NCBI GenBank assembly: GCA_944363745.1
Contig: CALVVD010000135.1
Span: forward strand, 1-15,733
Length of the DNA: 15,733 nt
Direction: 5' to 3'
Source of the DNA: an uncultured Bacilli bacterium
GTDB taxonomy: Bacteria > Bacillota_I > Bacilli_A > RF39 > UBA660
The translations under genes and the position numbers were made by a program. Shown piece after piece: positions 1 through 7,282 of the stretch. The notes under the pieces were generated by a model that saw only the letters and a list, made by a program, of their open reading frames with translations, searched no databases and was not told the origin of the DNA. Each line of letters opens with the position of its first letter. Position 1 is the stretch's first letter.

Positions 1-6
1 ATATAC

Positions 7-18
7 TGTATATATACA
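7..18. promoter_or_regulatory. Perfect 12-bp palindrome, possible GntR operator
   Basis: TGTATATATACA reads identically on both strands and lies about 20 bases before the start of the GntR-type regulator gene. YtrA-type regulators commonly repress their own operon from a palindrome in the promoter, so an autoregulatory operator is reasonable. The core is simple TA alternation and the window begins at base 1, so the promoter cannot be fully seen. Confidence 0.35.
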
Positions 19-38
19 AAAAAGAAAGCAGTGATTAA

Positions 39-419
39 ATGCAGATAATTATCAGTAATAGTAGTGATACTCCTATATACCAACAGATAGTTGATAATAT
101 TAAAAGAGAAATACTTAATGGCAACTTAGTAGGAGGAGAGGCCTTACCTTCTATTAGAACCCTTGCCAAAGACTTAAGAATAAGTAATATTACCACAAAA
201 AGAGCTTATGAAGAGCTAGAAAAAGATGGTTTTATTGAAGCAGTCGCTACTAAAGGATACTTTGTTAAAAATAAAAGTGAAAACTATTTAAAAGAAGAAA
301 TACTAAAGAAAATAGAAGAAAACTTAGAAGAAGCTTTAACTATCGCTGATACTTATCATATTAGTTATGAAGAAGTCTTAGAGATACTTAAAGCTTTACG
401 GGAGGATAATAATGGATAA
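39..419 (+). CDS. YtrA-type GntR family transcriptional regulator
   Basis: This is a small one-component DNA-binding regulator of 126 residues. Residues about 10-77 form a GntR winged helix: TPIYQQIVDNIKREI, then the helix-turn-helix PSIRTLAKDLRISNITTKRA and the wing ending in TKGYFV. The C-terminal 45 residues are a short charged helical tail, far smaller than the ligand domains of FadR or HutC types. This size is typical of the YtrA subfamily, whose genes usually precede ABC transporter genes they repress. That is the arrangement here: the stop overlaps the ATPase start by 8 bases. The Shine-Dalgarno is weak (AAGAAAG region, about 22-28). Inducer unknown; in relatives, cell-envelope stress or peptide antibiotics are common. 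Confidence 0.9.
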   Translation: MQIIISNSSDTPIYQQIVDNIKREILNGNLVGGEALPSIRTLAKDLRISNITTKRAYEELEKDGFIEAVATKGYFVKNKSENYLKEEILKKIEENLEEALTIADTYHISYEEVLEILKALREDNNG

Positions 420-1260
420 TATAATTAAAGTTAATAATTTAACTAAAACTTATGATAATTTTAAACTAGATAATATTACTCTTGAGATGAAAAAAGGTAG
501 TATTATTGGTCTAATAGGAGAAAATGGAGCGGGTAAGACAACTTTAATTAAACTGCTATTAGGCCTAATTAGAAAAGATAAAGGAGATATCTTAATATTT
601 AATCAGATACTAAATAATAAAGTAAAAGAAGATATTGGTGTAGTCTTAGATGACTCATTTTTCCCAGAGGTTATTAAAGTAAAAGATATTAACTCTATTA
701 TGAAAAATATTTATAAATCTTGGGATGAACAGTTATTTTTTAAATACTTAAAAGACTTTTCCTTAAATGAAAATATGTTAATAAAAAACTTATCTAAAGG
801 TATGAAGAAAAAGTTAGAAATAATCACCGCTCTAGCACATCATCCTAAACTTCTAATATTAGATGAACCAACTAGTGGACTAGATCCTATTGTTAGAAAA
901 GAAATATTAGATATCTTTCTAGACTTTATTGAAAATGGAGAAAATAGTATTTTGTTTTCATCTCATATAACTAGTGATATTGAATCTATCGCTGATTATA
1001 TAGTTTTTATAGATAATGGTAAATTAGTCTTTGATAAAGAAAAAGATGACATCTTAGATAATTATGGTATTGTTAAATGCAGTGATAATGATTTTAAGAA
1101 AATATCTAAAGACAATATAATATCTTACCTAAAAAATAAATATAACTATGAAGTATTAGTTAATGATAGAAAAAAAGTTAAGAAAAATAACTCTGACATA
1201 GTAATTGATAAAGCCACTTTAGAAGATATTATGCTATTAATAGTGAAAGGAGAAAAATAA
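412..1260 (+). CDS. ABC transporter ATP-binding protein (YtrB/BcrA-like)
   Basis: This is the cytoplasmic ATPase of an ABC-2 type transporter, 282 residues. Visible motifs in order are Walker A GENGAGKTT (36-44), signature LSKGM (127-131), Walker B LLILDEP (147-153), D-loop SGLD, and the switch histidine in SSHI (H185). The usual Q-loop glutamine is not evident; the segment reads GVVLDDSFF (77-85), a variation common in this BcrA/YtrB-like group. The C-terminal 90 residues are an extension beyond the nucleotide-binding domain. A GGGAGG-type Shine-Dalgarno (about 402-406) lies inside the end of the regulator gene, and the stop shares a base with the permease start (TAATG). Translation of the three genes is therefore coupled. 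Substrate cannot be deduced. Confidence 0.93.
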   Translation: MDNIIKVNNLTKTYDNFKLDNITLEMKKGSIIGLIGENGAGKTTLIKLLLGLIRKDKGDILIFNQILNNKVKEDIGVVLDDSFFPEVIKVKDINSIMKNIYKSWDEQLFFKYLKDFSLNENMLIKNLSKGMKKKLEIITALAHHPKLLILDEPTSGLDPIVRKEILDIFLDFIENGENSILFSSHITSDIESIADYIVFIDNGKLVFDKEKDDILDNYGIVKCSDNDFKKISKDNIISYLKNKYNYEVLVNDRKKVKKNNSDIVIDKATLEDIMLLIVKGEK

Positions 1261-1913
1261 TGAAAGGCTTAATTATTAAAGATATATGTGTTCTAAAAAA
1301 TCAAATGAAAGTATTACTATTAGTACTAGCTTTCTTTGTTATATTTTCAATTATTAATGAAGATGCTTCTTTTATTCTTTTCTTAGTACCCTTTTATATG
1401 ATAATGATTCTTATAACTACCTTTAACTATGATGAATTTAATAAATGGGACTCTTATTGTAATAGTCTGCCACTTAGTAGAAAAGAAATAGTTAAATCTA
1501 AATATATCTTATTTAATGCTACATCACTTATCGTTTTAATAGTTGGTATATTAGCATCTTTCATAATTCCCAACTTTATAGAAAATACCAATTTTGAATC
1601 TCTTTTTACAAGTATAATAGGAGTTTTCTTTGGTATATGTTTAGTAATTTCTTTACTAATTCCCTTTTATTATAAATTTGGATCAAGTAGGGGAAGAATA
1701 ATGCTATTTCTTTGCATAGTAATACTTGCTCTAATAATAGGAATGATTAGTAGTCTAGATATCTTTAACAATATAGAATTAATGAATCTAATAAATAGTT
1801 TAAATAACTTAAGCCTTGGAGTGTTTACTCTACTTTTAATAATAGTAATAATAATTATTATGTTTATATCTTATTATATTTCCATTAAAATATATAGTAA
1901 GAAAGAATTTTAA
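1260..1913 (+). CDS. ABC-2 type transporter membrane protein
   Basis: This is the membrane partner of the preceding ATPase, 217 residues. Six hydrophobic segments can be seen, at about 17-32, 36-55, 86-105, 117-137, 146-166 and 185-209. The start MKGLIIKDICVLKNQ and the cytosolic motif LPLSRKEIVKSKY (about residues 75-87) are characteristic of the ABC2_membrane_5 group of permeases found with YtrA regulators. There is no signal peptide beyond the first membrane helix. It is the last gene of the operon and is followed at once by a strong terminator. Together the three genes form an inducible export or envelope-protection system. Neither substrate nor direction of transport is visible in the sequence. 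Confidence 0.85.
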   Translation: MKGLIIKDICVLKNQMKVLLLVLAFFVIFSIINEDASFILFLVPFYMIMILITTFNYDEFNKWDSYCNSLPLSRKEIVKSKYILFNATSLIVLIVGILASFIIPNFIENTNFESLFTSIIGVFFGICLVISLLIPFYYKFGSSRGRIMLFLCIVILALIIGMISSLDIFNNIELMNLINSLNNLSLGVFTLLLIIVIIIIMFISYYISIKIYSKKEF

Positions 1914-1939
1914 TTCTCTAGTCATCTAGAGAATTTTTT
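1912..1939 (+). terminator. Rho-independent terminator of the ABC operon
   Basis: A perfect 10-bp stem, AATTCTCTAG / CTAGAGAATT, with a TCAT loop is followed by a T run. It begins inside the stop codon of the permease gene and separates this operon from the NAD locus. Confidence 0.93.
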
Positions 1940-1948
1940 AAATAAGTG

Positions 1949-1977
1949 TTGACAAAATATTTTGTTATTAATATAAT
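1949..1977 (+). promoter_or_regulatory. Promoter P1 of pncA-pncB-nadE
   Basis: A consensus -35 TTGACA (1949-1954) and a consensus -10 TATAAT (1972-1977) are separated by 17 bp. The transcription start should fall near 1984-1986. The -10 box lies in the centre of a palindrome (next entry), so a bound protein would block RNA polymerase. Confidence 0.93.
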
Positions 1978-1988
1978 GTTAATAACAA
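1962..1988. promoter_or_regulatory. Predicted NrtR operator 1 at P1
   Basis: TTGTTATTAA and TTAATAACAA are perfect 10-bp inverted arms flanking TATAATG, so the palindrome brackets the -10 hexamer. The core TTATTAA-N7-TTAATAA (1965-1985) recurs at the prs promoter. Assignment to NrtR is inferred from the nrtR gene in the same cluster and from the NAD function of both target operons. Confidence 0.75.
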
Positions 1989-2001
1989 GTTTGATTACTT
2001 G
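1986..2001 (+). promoter_or_regulatory. Short inverted repeat at the predicted 5' end of the pncA mRNA
   Basis: CAAGT-N6-ACTTG lies directly after operator 1, at or just after the predicted +1. It could form a 5'-terminal stem-loop in the transcript. A comparable element (6137-6152) occupies the same place in the prs leader. Confidence 0.4.
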
Positions 2002-2019
2002 CTTATTTCTTAGTTTATG

Positions 2020-2040
2020 ATATTAATAAAAAATTAATAA
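2020..2040. promoter_or_regulatory. Predicted NrtR operator 2 at P1 (leader copy)
   Basis: ATATTAA-N7-TTAATAA matches the operator-1 core with one mismatch in the left arm. It ends one base before the Shine-Dalgarno of pncA. Its centre is 55 bp from that of operator 1. A second copy is placed almost identically (54 bp) in the prs leader. Confidence 0.6.
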
Positions 2041-2054
2041 GAGGAGAGATGGAT

Positions 2055-2648
2055 ATGAAGACTAAGAATTTAAAAATTTATAATAAAGCTTTAATTATTG
2101 TTGATATGATTAATGGTTTTGTTAAGAAAGGAGTGTTACATGATAAAGCTATCGCTAGAGTTATACCTAGACAAATAGAACTTATTAAACAATATCAGAA
2201 AGAAAAAGAATTAGTTATCTTTATTCAAGATACTCACACTAAAGATTCTACGGAACATAAGAGATTTCCTGATATTCATTGTCTTAAAGGTAGTGGAGAA
2301 GAGGAAGTTGTTGATGAATTAAAGCCTTTTACAACTTTAGATAATACTATTTGTATACCTAAAAACTCTACTAGTTTTATGGAGGCTCTGCCTTTTAGAG
2401 AACTGATGGAGGAAGCTCCTAATATAAGAGAGTTTGATATCGTTGGATGTTGTACTGATATTTGTGTTTGTAATGGGTCTGTTGGACTTGCTAATTATTT
2501 AGATGAACATAATAGAGATAGTACTATAAGAGTGCATAAAGATGCTGTAGCAACCTTTGGAGAAGATAATAGACAAAACTATGTAGATGCAGCTTACTTA
2601 CTTATGGAACAACAAGGAATTCAGTTAGCTAAAAAATTTAGAGTTTGA
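2055..2648 (+). CDS. pncA: Nicotinamidase PncA
   Basis: It hydrolyses nicotinamide to nicotinate and ammonia, the entry step of NAD salvage. The fold is isochorismatase-like. Counted from the upstream ATG at 2049, the triad is D19 (ALIIVDM), K105 (CIPKNSTSF) and nucleophile C135 (VGCCTDICV); DTH (61-63) and the histidine of PDIHC are probable metal ligands. GAGGAG at 2041-2046 is only 2 bases from the ATG at 2049 but 8 bases from the ATG at 2055, so the later start, giving 197 residues, is preferred. The stop is TGA. First gene of the P1 operon, 36 bases before pncB. A general isochorismatase-family hydrolase is the alternative, made unlikely by the neighbours. Confidence 0.93.
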   Translation: MKTKNLKIYNKALIIVDMINGFVKKGVLHDKAIARVIPRQIELIKQYQKEKELVIFIQDTHTKDSTEHKRFPDIHCLKGSGEEEVVDELKPFTTLDNTICIPKNSTSFMEALPFRELMEEAPNIREFDIVGCCTDICVCNGSVGLANYLDEHNRDSTIRVHKDAVATFGEDNRQNYVDAAYLLMEQQGIQLAKKFRV

Positions 2649-2684
2649 TATTAATGTTTTGATAAAAAGAAAGGAATGATTTAA

Positions 2685-4142
2685 ATGAATGAAAGAAATT
2701 TAACTTTATTAACTGATTTATATGAACTTACTATGATGAATGGATATTTTGATATGAAGAAAGATGAAAGAGTAGTCTTTGATGTCTTCTATCGTAAGAA
2801 TCCCTCTAATGGAGGATATGCGATTGTGGCAGGTCTTGAACAAGTAATAGACTATATTAAAAATTTACATTTTGAAAAGAGTGATATAGAGTACTTAAGG
2901 GAATTAGAGCTTTTTGATGATGAGTTTTTAAAATATTTAGAAAACTTTAAATTTACTGGTAATATTTATGCAATTAAAGAAGGAACTGTGGTCTTTCCAA
3001 TGGAACCTTTGTTGAAAGTAGAAGCTCCTATTATAGAGGCTCAACTTGTGGAAACTGCTATTTTAAATATTATTAATCATCAAAGTTTAATTGCTACTAA
3101 AGCATCACGTGTATGTGAAGCGGCTAAAGGTGATGCTGTTATGGAGTTTGGTCTTAGAAGAGCGCAAGGTCCTGATGCTGGTATATATGGAGCAAGAGCA
3201 GCCGTTATTGGTGGATGTTCATCAACTAGTAATGTTCTAGCTGGTAAAAAGTTTAACATACCTGTAGCAGGTACTCATGCTCACAGCTGGATTATGAGTT
3301 TTGATAATGAGTATGATGCTTTTATGAAATATGCTGAACTTTTTCCTAATAATGCTACACTTTTAGTAGATACCTATGATACCCTAAACTCAGGTGTACC
3401 TAATGCCATAAGAGTATTTAAAGAGTTAAAAGAAAAAGGTAAAATGCCTAAGAAATATGGGATTCGCTTAGATAGTGGAGACTTAGCTTACTTATCTAAA
3501 AAAGCAAGGACTATGTTAGATGAAGCTGGGTTCCCTAATGCCACAATCTGTGCTTCTAATGACTTAGATGAATATCTAATTGAATCCCTAAAAGAACAAA
3601 GTGCTAAAATAAATCTGTGGGGAGTAGGAACGAGTTTAATAACATCTAAAGACTGTCCTAGCTTTGGAGGTGTTTATAAACTAGCTGCCATTAAAAAAGG
3701 TGGAGTTGTAATTCCTAAGATTAAACTAAGTGAAGATCGTGTAAAGATTACTAATCCAGGAGATAAACAAGTATTTAGATTTTACGATAAAGAAACTGGT
3801 AAAATTAAAGGAGATATAATAGGCTTTGCCAATGAAAAATATCATGAGGATGAATCAACTGTAATGTTTGATTCTATAGATACTTGGAAAAAGAAAGAAT
3901 TAGAACCTAACACTTATACTGTTAGAGAACTATTAGAACCTATATTTATTAATGGAGAATGTGTCTATAAAAGTGATAGTGTAATGAATTTAAGAGATTA
4001 CTGTACGAAAGAAAAAGAAACTTTAAGTGCAGAGAATAAGAGATTTTTAAATCCTCATCCTATTCATGTAGATTTAAGTTATGATTTATGGAATGTAAAA
4101 AATAAAATGATAAATGAAGAAAAAATATTAGTAAAAAAATAG
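2685..4142 (+). CDS. pncB: Nicotinate phosphoribosyltransferase PncB
   Basis: It couples nicotinate to PRPP to make nicotinate mononucleotide, normally with ATP hydrolysis. It is 485 residues, the usual length. Family landmarks are LLTDLYELTMMNGYF (8-22), VFDVFYRKNPSNGGYAI (31-47), EFGLRRAQGPDAG (154-166), GTHAHSW (196-202) and RLDSGDLAYLS (261-271). H200 in GTHAHSW aligns with the histidine that is phosphorylated during the ATP-assisted reaction in studied members. AAGGA at 2671-2675, 9 bases before the ATG, supports this start. It lies between nicotinamidase and NAD synthetase under the same promoter; its co-substrate PRPP would come from the prs gene in the next transcription unit. Confidence 0.96.
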   Translation: MNERNLTLLTDLYELTMMNGYFDMKKDERVVFDVFYRKNPSNGGYAIVAGLEQVIDYIKNLHFEKSDIEYLRELELFDDEFLKYLENFKFTGNIYAIKEGTVVFPMEPLLKVEAPIIEAQLVETAILNIINHQSLIATKASRVCEAAKGDAVMEFGLRRAQGPDAGIYGARAAVIGGCSSTSNVLAGKKFNIPVAGTHAHSWIMSFDNEYDAFMKYAELFPNNATLLVDTYDTLNSGVPNAIRVFKELKEKGKMPKKYGIRLDSGDLAYLSKKARTMLDEAGFPNATICASNDLDEYLIESLKEQSAKINLWGVGTSLITSKDCPSFGGVYKLAAIKKGGVVIPKIKLSEDRVKITNPGDKQVFRFYDKETGKIKGDIIGFANEKYHEDESTVMFDSIDTWKKKELEPNTYTVRELLEPIFINGECVYKSDSVMNLRDYCTKEKETLSAENKRFLNPHPIHVDLSYDLWNVKNKMINEEKILVKK

Positions 4143-4173
4143 AATAATAACAGACTATAAAAAGGAGGATATT

Positions 4174-6093
4174 ATGAAAGAATATGGATTTATTAGAGTA
4201 GGTGCAATTATTAATAAATTAGTACTTGCTAGTCCTATGGACAATGCTAAAGAAATAGTTAAAATGATTAGAAAAGCAGATAAAGAAGGTGTTTCTATTG
4301 TTACTACTCCAGAACTTGCTCTTACTGGTTATACTTGTGGGGATTTGTTTTTACAAGATGAATTGATTGAAGATGCCGAGAAAGCTTTAAGTATTATTTT
4401 GGAAGATACTAAAGATTTAGATATTATTTCTATAATAGGGATGCCCATAAGATGTAATAATCAGTTGTTAAACTGTGCAGTTGTTATAGAAAAAGGTAAT
4501 ATTTTGGGGATTGTTCCTAAGACTTATATACCTAATTATAGTGAGTTTTATGAGAAAAGATGGTTTACTTCTAGTGTTGATTTAAAGAATAGTGAAGTTA
4601 ATCTATTAGATAGATTAGTACCTATTTCTACTAAGTTAATGTTTAAAGATAAAAAATATAAGGAAGTAGCTTTTGCCATTGAGATATGTGAAGATTTGTG
4701 GGCTGTGTCTCCTCCTAGTAATAATCATGTTTTAAATGGTGCTTCTATTATCTTTAATCTATCTAGTAGTAATGAGATAGTAGGTAAAGATAGTTATAGA
4801 AGAAATCTAGTTTCTATAGAGTCTGCTAAAACAATATCAGGTTATATTTATGCAAGTAGTGGTATTATGGAATCTACTTCTGATTTAGTATTTGGTGGTG
4901 CCTCTTTAATCTATGAAAATGGTAAATTACTTAATTCTAATAAACGCTTTGAGATAGAGAGTAATTTAATATATACTGATATTGATGTTAAAAGATTAAT
5001 TAATGAAAGATGTCGTAATAGTAGTTTTGCAGGAAGCCTTTATGATGGTGATTATAAAGTGATAGAAGTTAATGTTAGTGATAGGATAAAGAAGCTTGAT
5101 AGAACTTATAAGATGTATCCTTTTATACCGACAACTGATAAAGAGAAAAGGTTTGAAGAGATATTAGAAATACAAAGTAGTGCCCTTGCAAGACGTATAA
5201 TTCACTTAAATAATACTAAATGTGTTATAGGAATGTCTGGAGGACTTGATTCTACTCTTGCTTTCTTAGTTATAGTTAGAGCATTTCGTAAACTTGGTCG
5301 TGATAATAAAGATATTATAGGTGTCACAATGCCTGGCTTTGGTACTACTGATAGGACTTATATAAATGCTATTAATTTGGTTAAAGAATATGGGGCGACT
5401 TTAAAAGAAGTTAGTATTAAGGAGGCAAGTTTACTTCATATGAGGGATATTGGGCTAGATGAATCTGATAGAAGTGTTACTTATGAGAATATCCAGGCAA
5501 GGGAAAGGACACAAATACTTATGGATATTGCCAATATGGTAGGAGGTATTGTTATTGGAACAGGTGATTTATCAGAACTTGCCCTTGGATGGTGTACTTA
5601 TAATGGAGACCATATGAGTATGTATTCAGTTAATTCATCTATTCCTAAGACTTTAGTAAGACATTTAGTAGGTTATGTTAAAGATAATAGCAGTGATGAG
5701 AGAAAGAAGATATTAACAGATATTTTAGATACTCCTATATCTCCAGAGTTATTACCTCCTGATAAAGCTGGTAATATCTTACAGAAAACAGAGTCTAGTA
5801 TTGGTCCTTATGTCTTACATGATTTCTTCTTATATCATTTACTAAGATATGGAGCATCTTTTAAGAAGATATATTTTCTTGCTAAAATAACTTTTAAAGA
5901 TAGTTTTGAAAGTGATGAGATTAAAAAATGGCTAAAAGTTTTTGTAAGACGTTTTTATACACAACAATTTAAAAGAAATGCTGTTCCTGATGGTGTTAAA
6001 GTAGGTACTATTAGTTTATCTCCTCGAGGTGATTTAAGAATGCCTAGTGAAGCTAGTTATGAGAGAATATTAGAAGAGTTAGATAAAATGTAG
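4174..6093 (+). CDS. nadE: Glutamine-dependent NAD+ synthetase NadE
   Basis: It amidates nicotinate adenine dinucleotide to NAD+ with ATP, taking ammonia from glutamine. The protein is 639 residues with two domains. An N-terminal nitrilase-like glutaminase (about 5-290) carries E47 (TTPELALTGY), K116 (VPKTYIPNYSEFYEKRWF) and C172 (AIEICEDLW) in the expected triad places. A C-terminal synthetase (about 325-639) has the ATP pyrophosphatase loop GMSGGLDS (353-360) and TGDLSELALGWCTYNGDH (463-480). Length and motifs match the glutamine-dependent long form, not the short ammonia-dependent form. AGGAGG lies 6 bases before the ATG. No terminator is visible before promoter P2, which starts 8 bases after the stop, so read-through into prs is possible. 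Confidence 0.97.
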   Translation: MKEYGFIRVGAIINKLVLASPMDNAKEIVKMIRKADKEGVSIVTTPELALTGYTCGDLFLQDELIEDAEKALSIILEDTKDLDIISIIGMPIRCNNQLLNCAVVIEKGNILGIVPKTYIPNYSEFYEKRWFTSSVDLKNSEVNLLDRLVPISTKLMFKDKKYKEVAFAIEICEDLWAVSPPSNNHVLNGASIIFNLSSSNEIVGKDSYRRNLVSIESAKTISGYIYASSGIMESTSDLVFGGASLIYENGKLLNSNKRFEIESNLIYTDIDVKRLINERCRNSSFAGSLYDGDYKVIEVNVSDRIKKLDRTYKMYPFIPTTDKEKRFEEILEIQSSALARRIIHLNNTKCVIGMSGGLDSTLAFLVIVRAFRKLGRDNKDIIGVTMPGFGTTDRTYINAINLVKEYGATLKEVSIKEASLLHMRDIGLDESDRSVTYENIQARERTQILMDIANMVGGIVIGTGDLSELALGWCTYNGDHMSMYSVNSSIPKTLVRHLVGYVKDNSSDERKKILTDILDTPISPELLPPDKAGNILQKTESSIGPYVLHDFFLYHLLRYGASFKKIYFLAKITFKDSFESDEIKKWLKVFVRRFYTQQFKRNAVPDGVKVGTISLSPRGDLRMPSEASYERILEELDKM

Positions 6094-6100
6094 AAATTAG

Positions 6101-6129
6101 TTGACAATTTTTTATCTTATTAATATAAT
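6101..6129 (+). promoter_or_regulatory. Promoter P2 of prs-nadD-pncC
   Basis: TTGACA (6101-6106), a 17-bp spacer and TATAAT (6124-6129) form a consensus promoter. It has the same boxes and spacing as P1, and the -10 is again the centre of the palindrome. Start of transcription is expected near 6136. Confidence 0.93.
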
Positions 6130-6137
6130 GTTAATAA
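6117..6137. promoter_or_regulatory. Predicted NrtR operator 1 at P2
   Basis: TTATTAA-TATAATG-TTAATAA is identical over all 21 positions to the core of operator 1 at P1. The flanking arms are not extended as they are at P1, so conservation is centred on this core. Confidence 0.75.
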
Positions 6138-6152
6138 CAGAAATAATTCTGT
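6137..6152 (+). promoter_or_regulatory. Short inverted repeat at the predicted 5' end of the prs mRNA
   Basis: ACAGAA-N4-TTCTGT is a perfect 6-bp stem starting at about the predicted +1. It matches the position of the CAAGT/ACTTG stem in the pncA leader but has a different sequence. Confidence 0.4.
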
Positions 6153-6169
6153 AATTAATTTTGAGTTTT

Positions 6170-6192
6170 CTTATTAATAAAATGTTAATAAG
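6170..6192. promoter_or_regulatory. Predicted NrtR operator 2 at P2 (leader copy)
   Basis: CTTATTAA-N7-TTAATAAG is a perfect inverted repeat containing the operator core (6171-6191), centred 54 bp downstream of operator 1. It ends two bases before the AAGGAGGAGG Shine-Dalgarno of prs. Confidence 0.68.
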
Positions 6193-6208
6193 AAAGGAGG
6201 AGGTTGTT

Positions 6209-7282
6209 ATGAATAATTTAAAGTTGATAGTACTAGAGAATATTAAAGAGTTGGGAGAAAAAGTTAATAGTAATTTAAAGTTGGTTAGAGGAGAAAAAAC
6301 TAATTATATGATAACTGTTAAAAACACTAGATTCTCTAATGGTGAAGGTAAAGTAAAAATAGAAGATACGGTTAGAGATAAAGATATTTATATTATCTCT
6401 GATGTTGGTAATTATGATATTACTTATAATATGCGAGGGCTTGTTCATCATATGGGGCCAGATGAACATTTCGGGGATATTAAAAGAACCATACTAGCTT
6501 TATCTGGTTATCAAGAAAAGATTACTTTAATAATGCCTTTGTTATATCAAGCAAGACAACATAAAAGAAAAGGAAGAGAGTCACTAGACTGTGCCCTTGC
6601 TCTACAAGAGTTAGAACATTTAGGAGTTAATCATATAATTACTTTTGATGCACATGATCCAAATGTCTCTAATGCTATTCCAAATCTTCCCTTTGAAAAC
6701 TTTTATCCTACAAATACTATTTTGGAAGAATTGTTACAGAATGAAGACTTAAAAGATATTTTAGTAATAAGTCCTGATATGGGAGCGATGGAACGAGCAA
6801 GGTACTATGCAGATCTTTTAGATAGTGATGTAGGAGTCTTCTATAAAAGACGTGATTTATCTCGTGTAGTTAATGGTAAAAATCCAATAATTGAACATAC
6901 TTATATGGGGAGTGATGTTAAAGATAAAGATATTTTAGTAGTTGATGATATGATTGCATCAGGCTCGTCTATGTTAGAAGTAGGGAAAATGTTAAAAGAA
7001 AAAGGTGCTAGGAAAGTATATTTTATTGCAACTTTCGCCTTATTTACAGAAGGAATAGAATCTTTTGAGAGAGCATATTTAGATGATACTTTTGATAAAC
7101 TCTATACTACTAATCTTTCTTATATACCAAAAGAATTTAAAGATAAGACTTGGTTTCATACAGTAGACTGTTCAATGAATATTGCCGAAATAATTAATGC
7201 TCTACATAATAAAGAATCTCTAACTCCTTTGTTAAATGGTAAAGAAAAGATAATAAAGCTAAGAGGTGAGAAAACTTTATGA
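6209..7282 (+). CDS. prs: Ribose-phosphate pyrophosphokinase (PRPP synthetase)
   Basis: It makes PRPP from ribose 5-phosphate and ATP, supplying the co-substrate of PncB. At 357 residues it is longer and more divergent than the usual class I enzyme of about 315. Landmarks are the ATP-site segment ARQHKRKGRE (115-124), FDAHD (146-150, with the catalytic-site histidine), the flexible-loop YKRRDLS (212-218) and the PRPP loop DILVVDDMIASGSSM (241-255). The frame is open back to a TTG at 6161, but that would place coding sequence across operator 2 and lacks a ribosome site. The ATG at 6209 sits behind AGGAGGAGG and is chosen. It overlaps nadD by ATGA. It may be a NAD-dedicated paralogue of a housekeeping prs elsewhere. 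Confidence 0.9.
   Translation: MNNLKLIVLENIKELGEKVNSNLKLVRGEKTNYMITVKNTRFSNGEGKVKIEDTVRDKDIYIISDVGNYDITYNMRGLVHHMGPDEHFGDIKRTILALSGYQEKITLIMPLLYQARQHKRKGRESLDCALALQELEHLGVNHIITFDAHDPNVSNAIPNLPFENFYPTNTILEELLQNEDLKDILVISPDMGAMERARYYADLLDSDVGVFYKRRDLSRVVNGKNPIIEHTYMGSDVKDKDILVVDDMIASGSSMLEVGKMLKEKGARKVYFIATFALFTEGIESFERAYLDDTFDKLYTTNLSYIPKEFKDKTWFHTVDCSMNIAEIINALHNKESLTPLLNGKEKIIKLRGEKTL

Noticed and set aside
6161..6208. N-terminal extension of prs from a TTG codon
   Set aside because: It crosses the predicted operator 2, has no Shine-Dalgarno, and adds residues with no family counterpart. The ATG at 6209 follows AGGAGGAGG.
6275..6469. Minus-strand open frame opposite prs
   Set aside because: It is a shadow of the strongly supported prs coding frame, with no motif and no ribosome site of its own.
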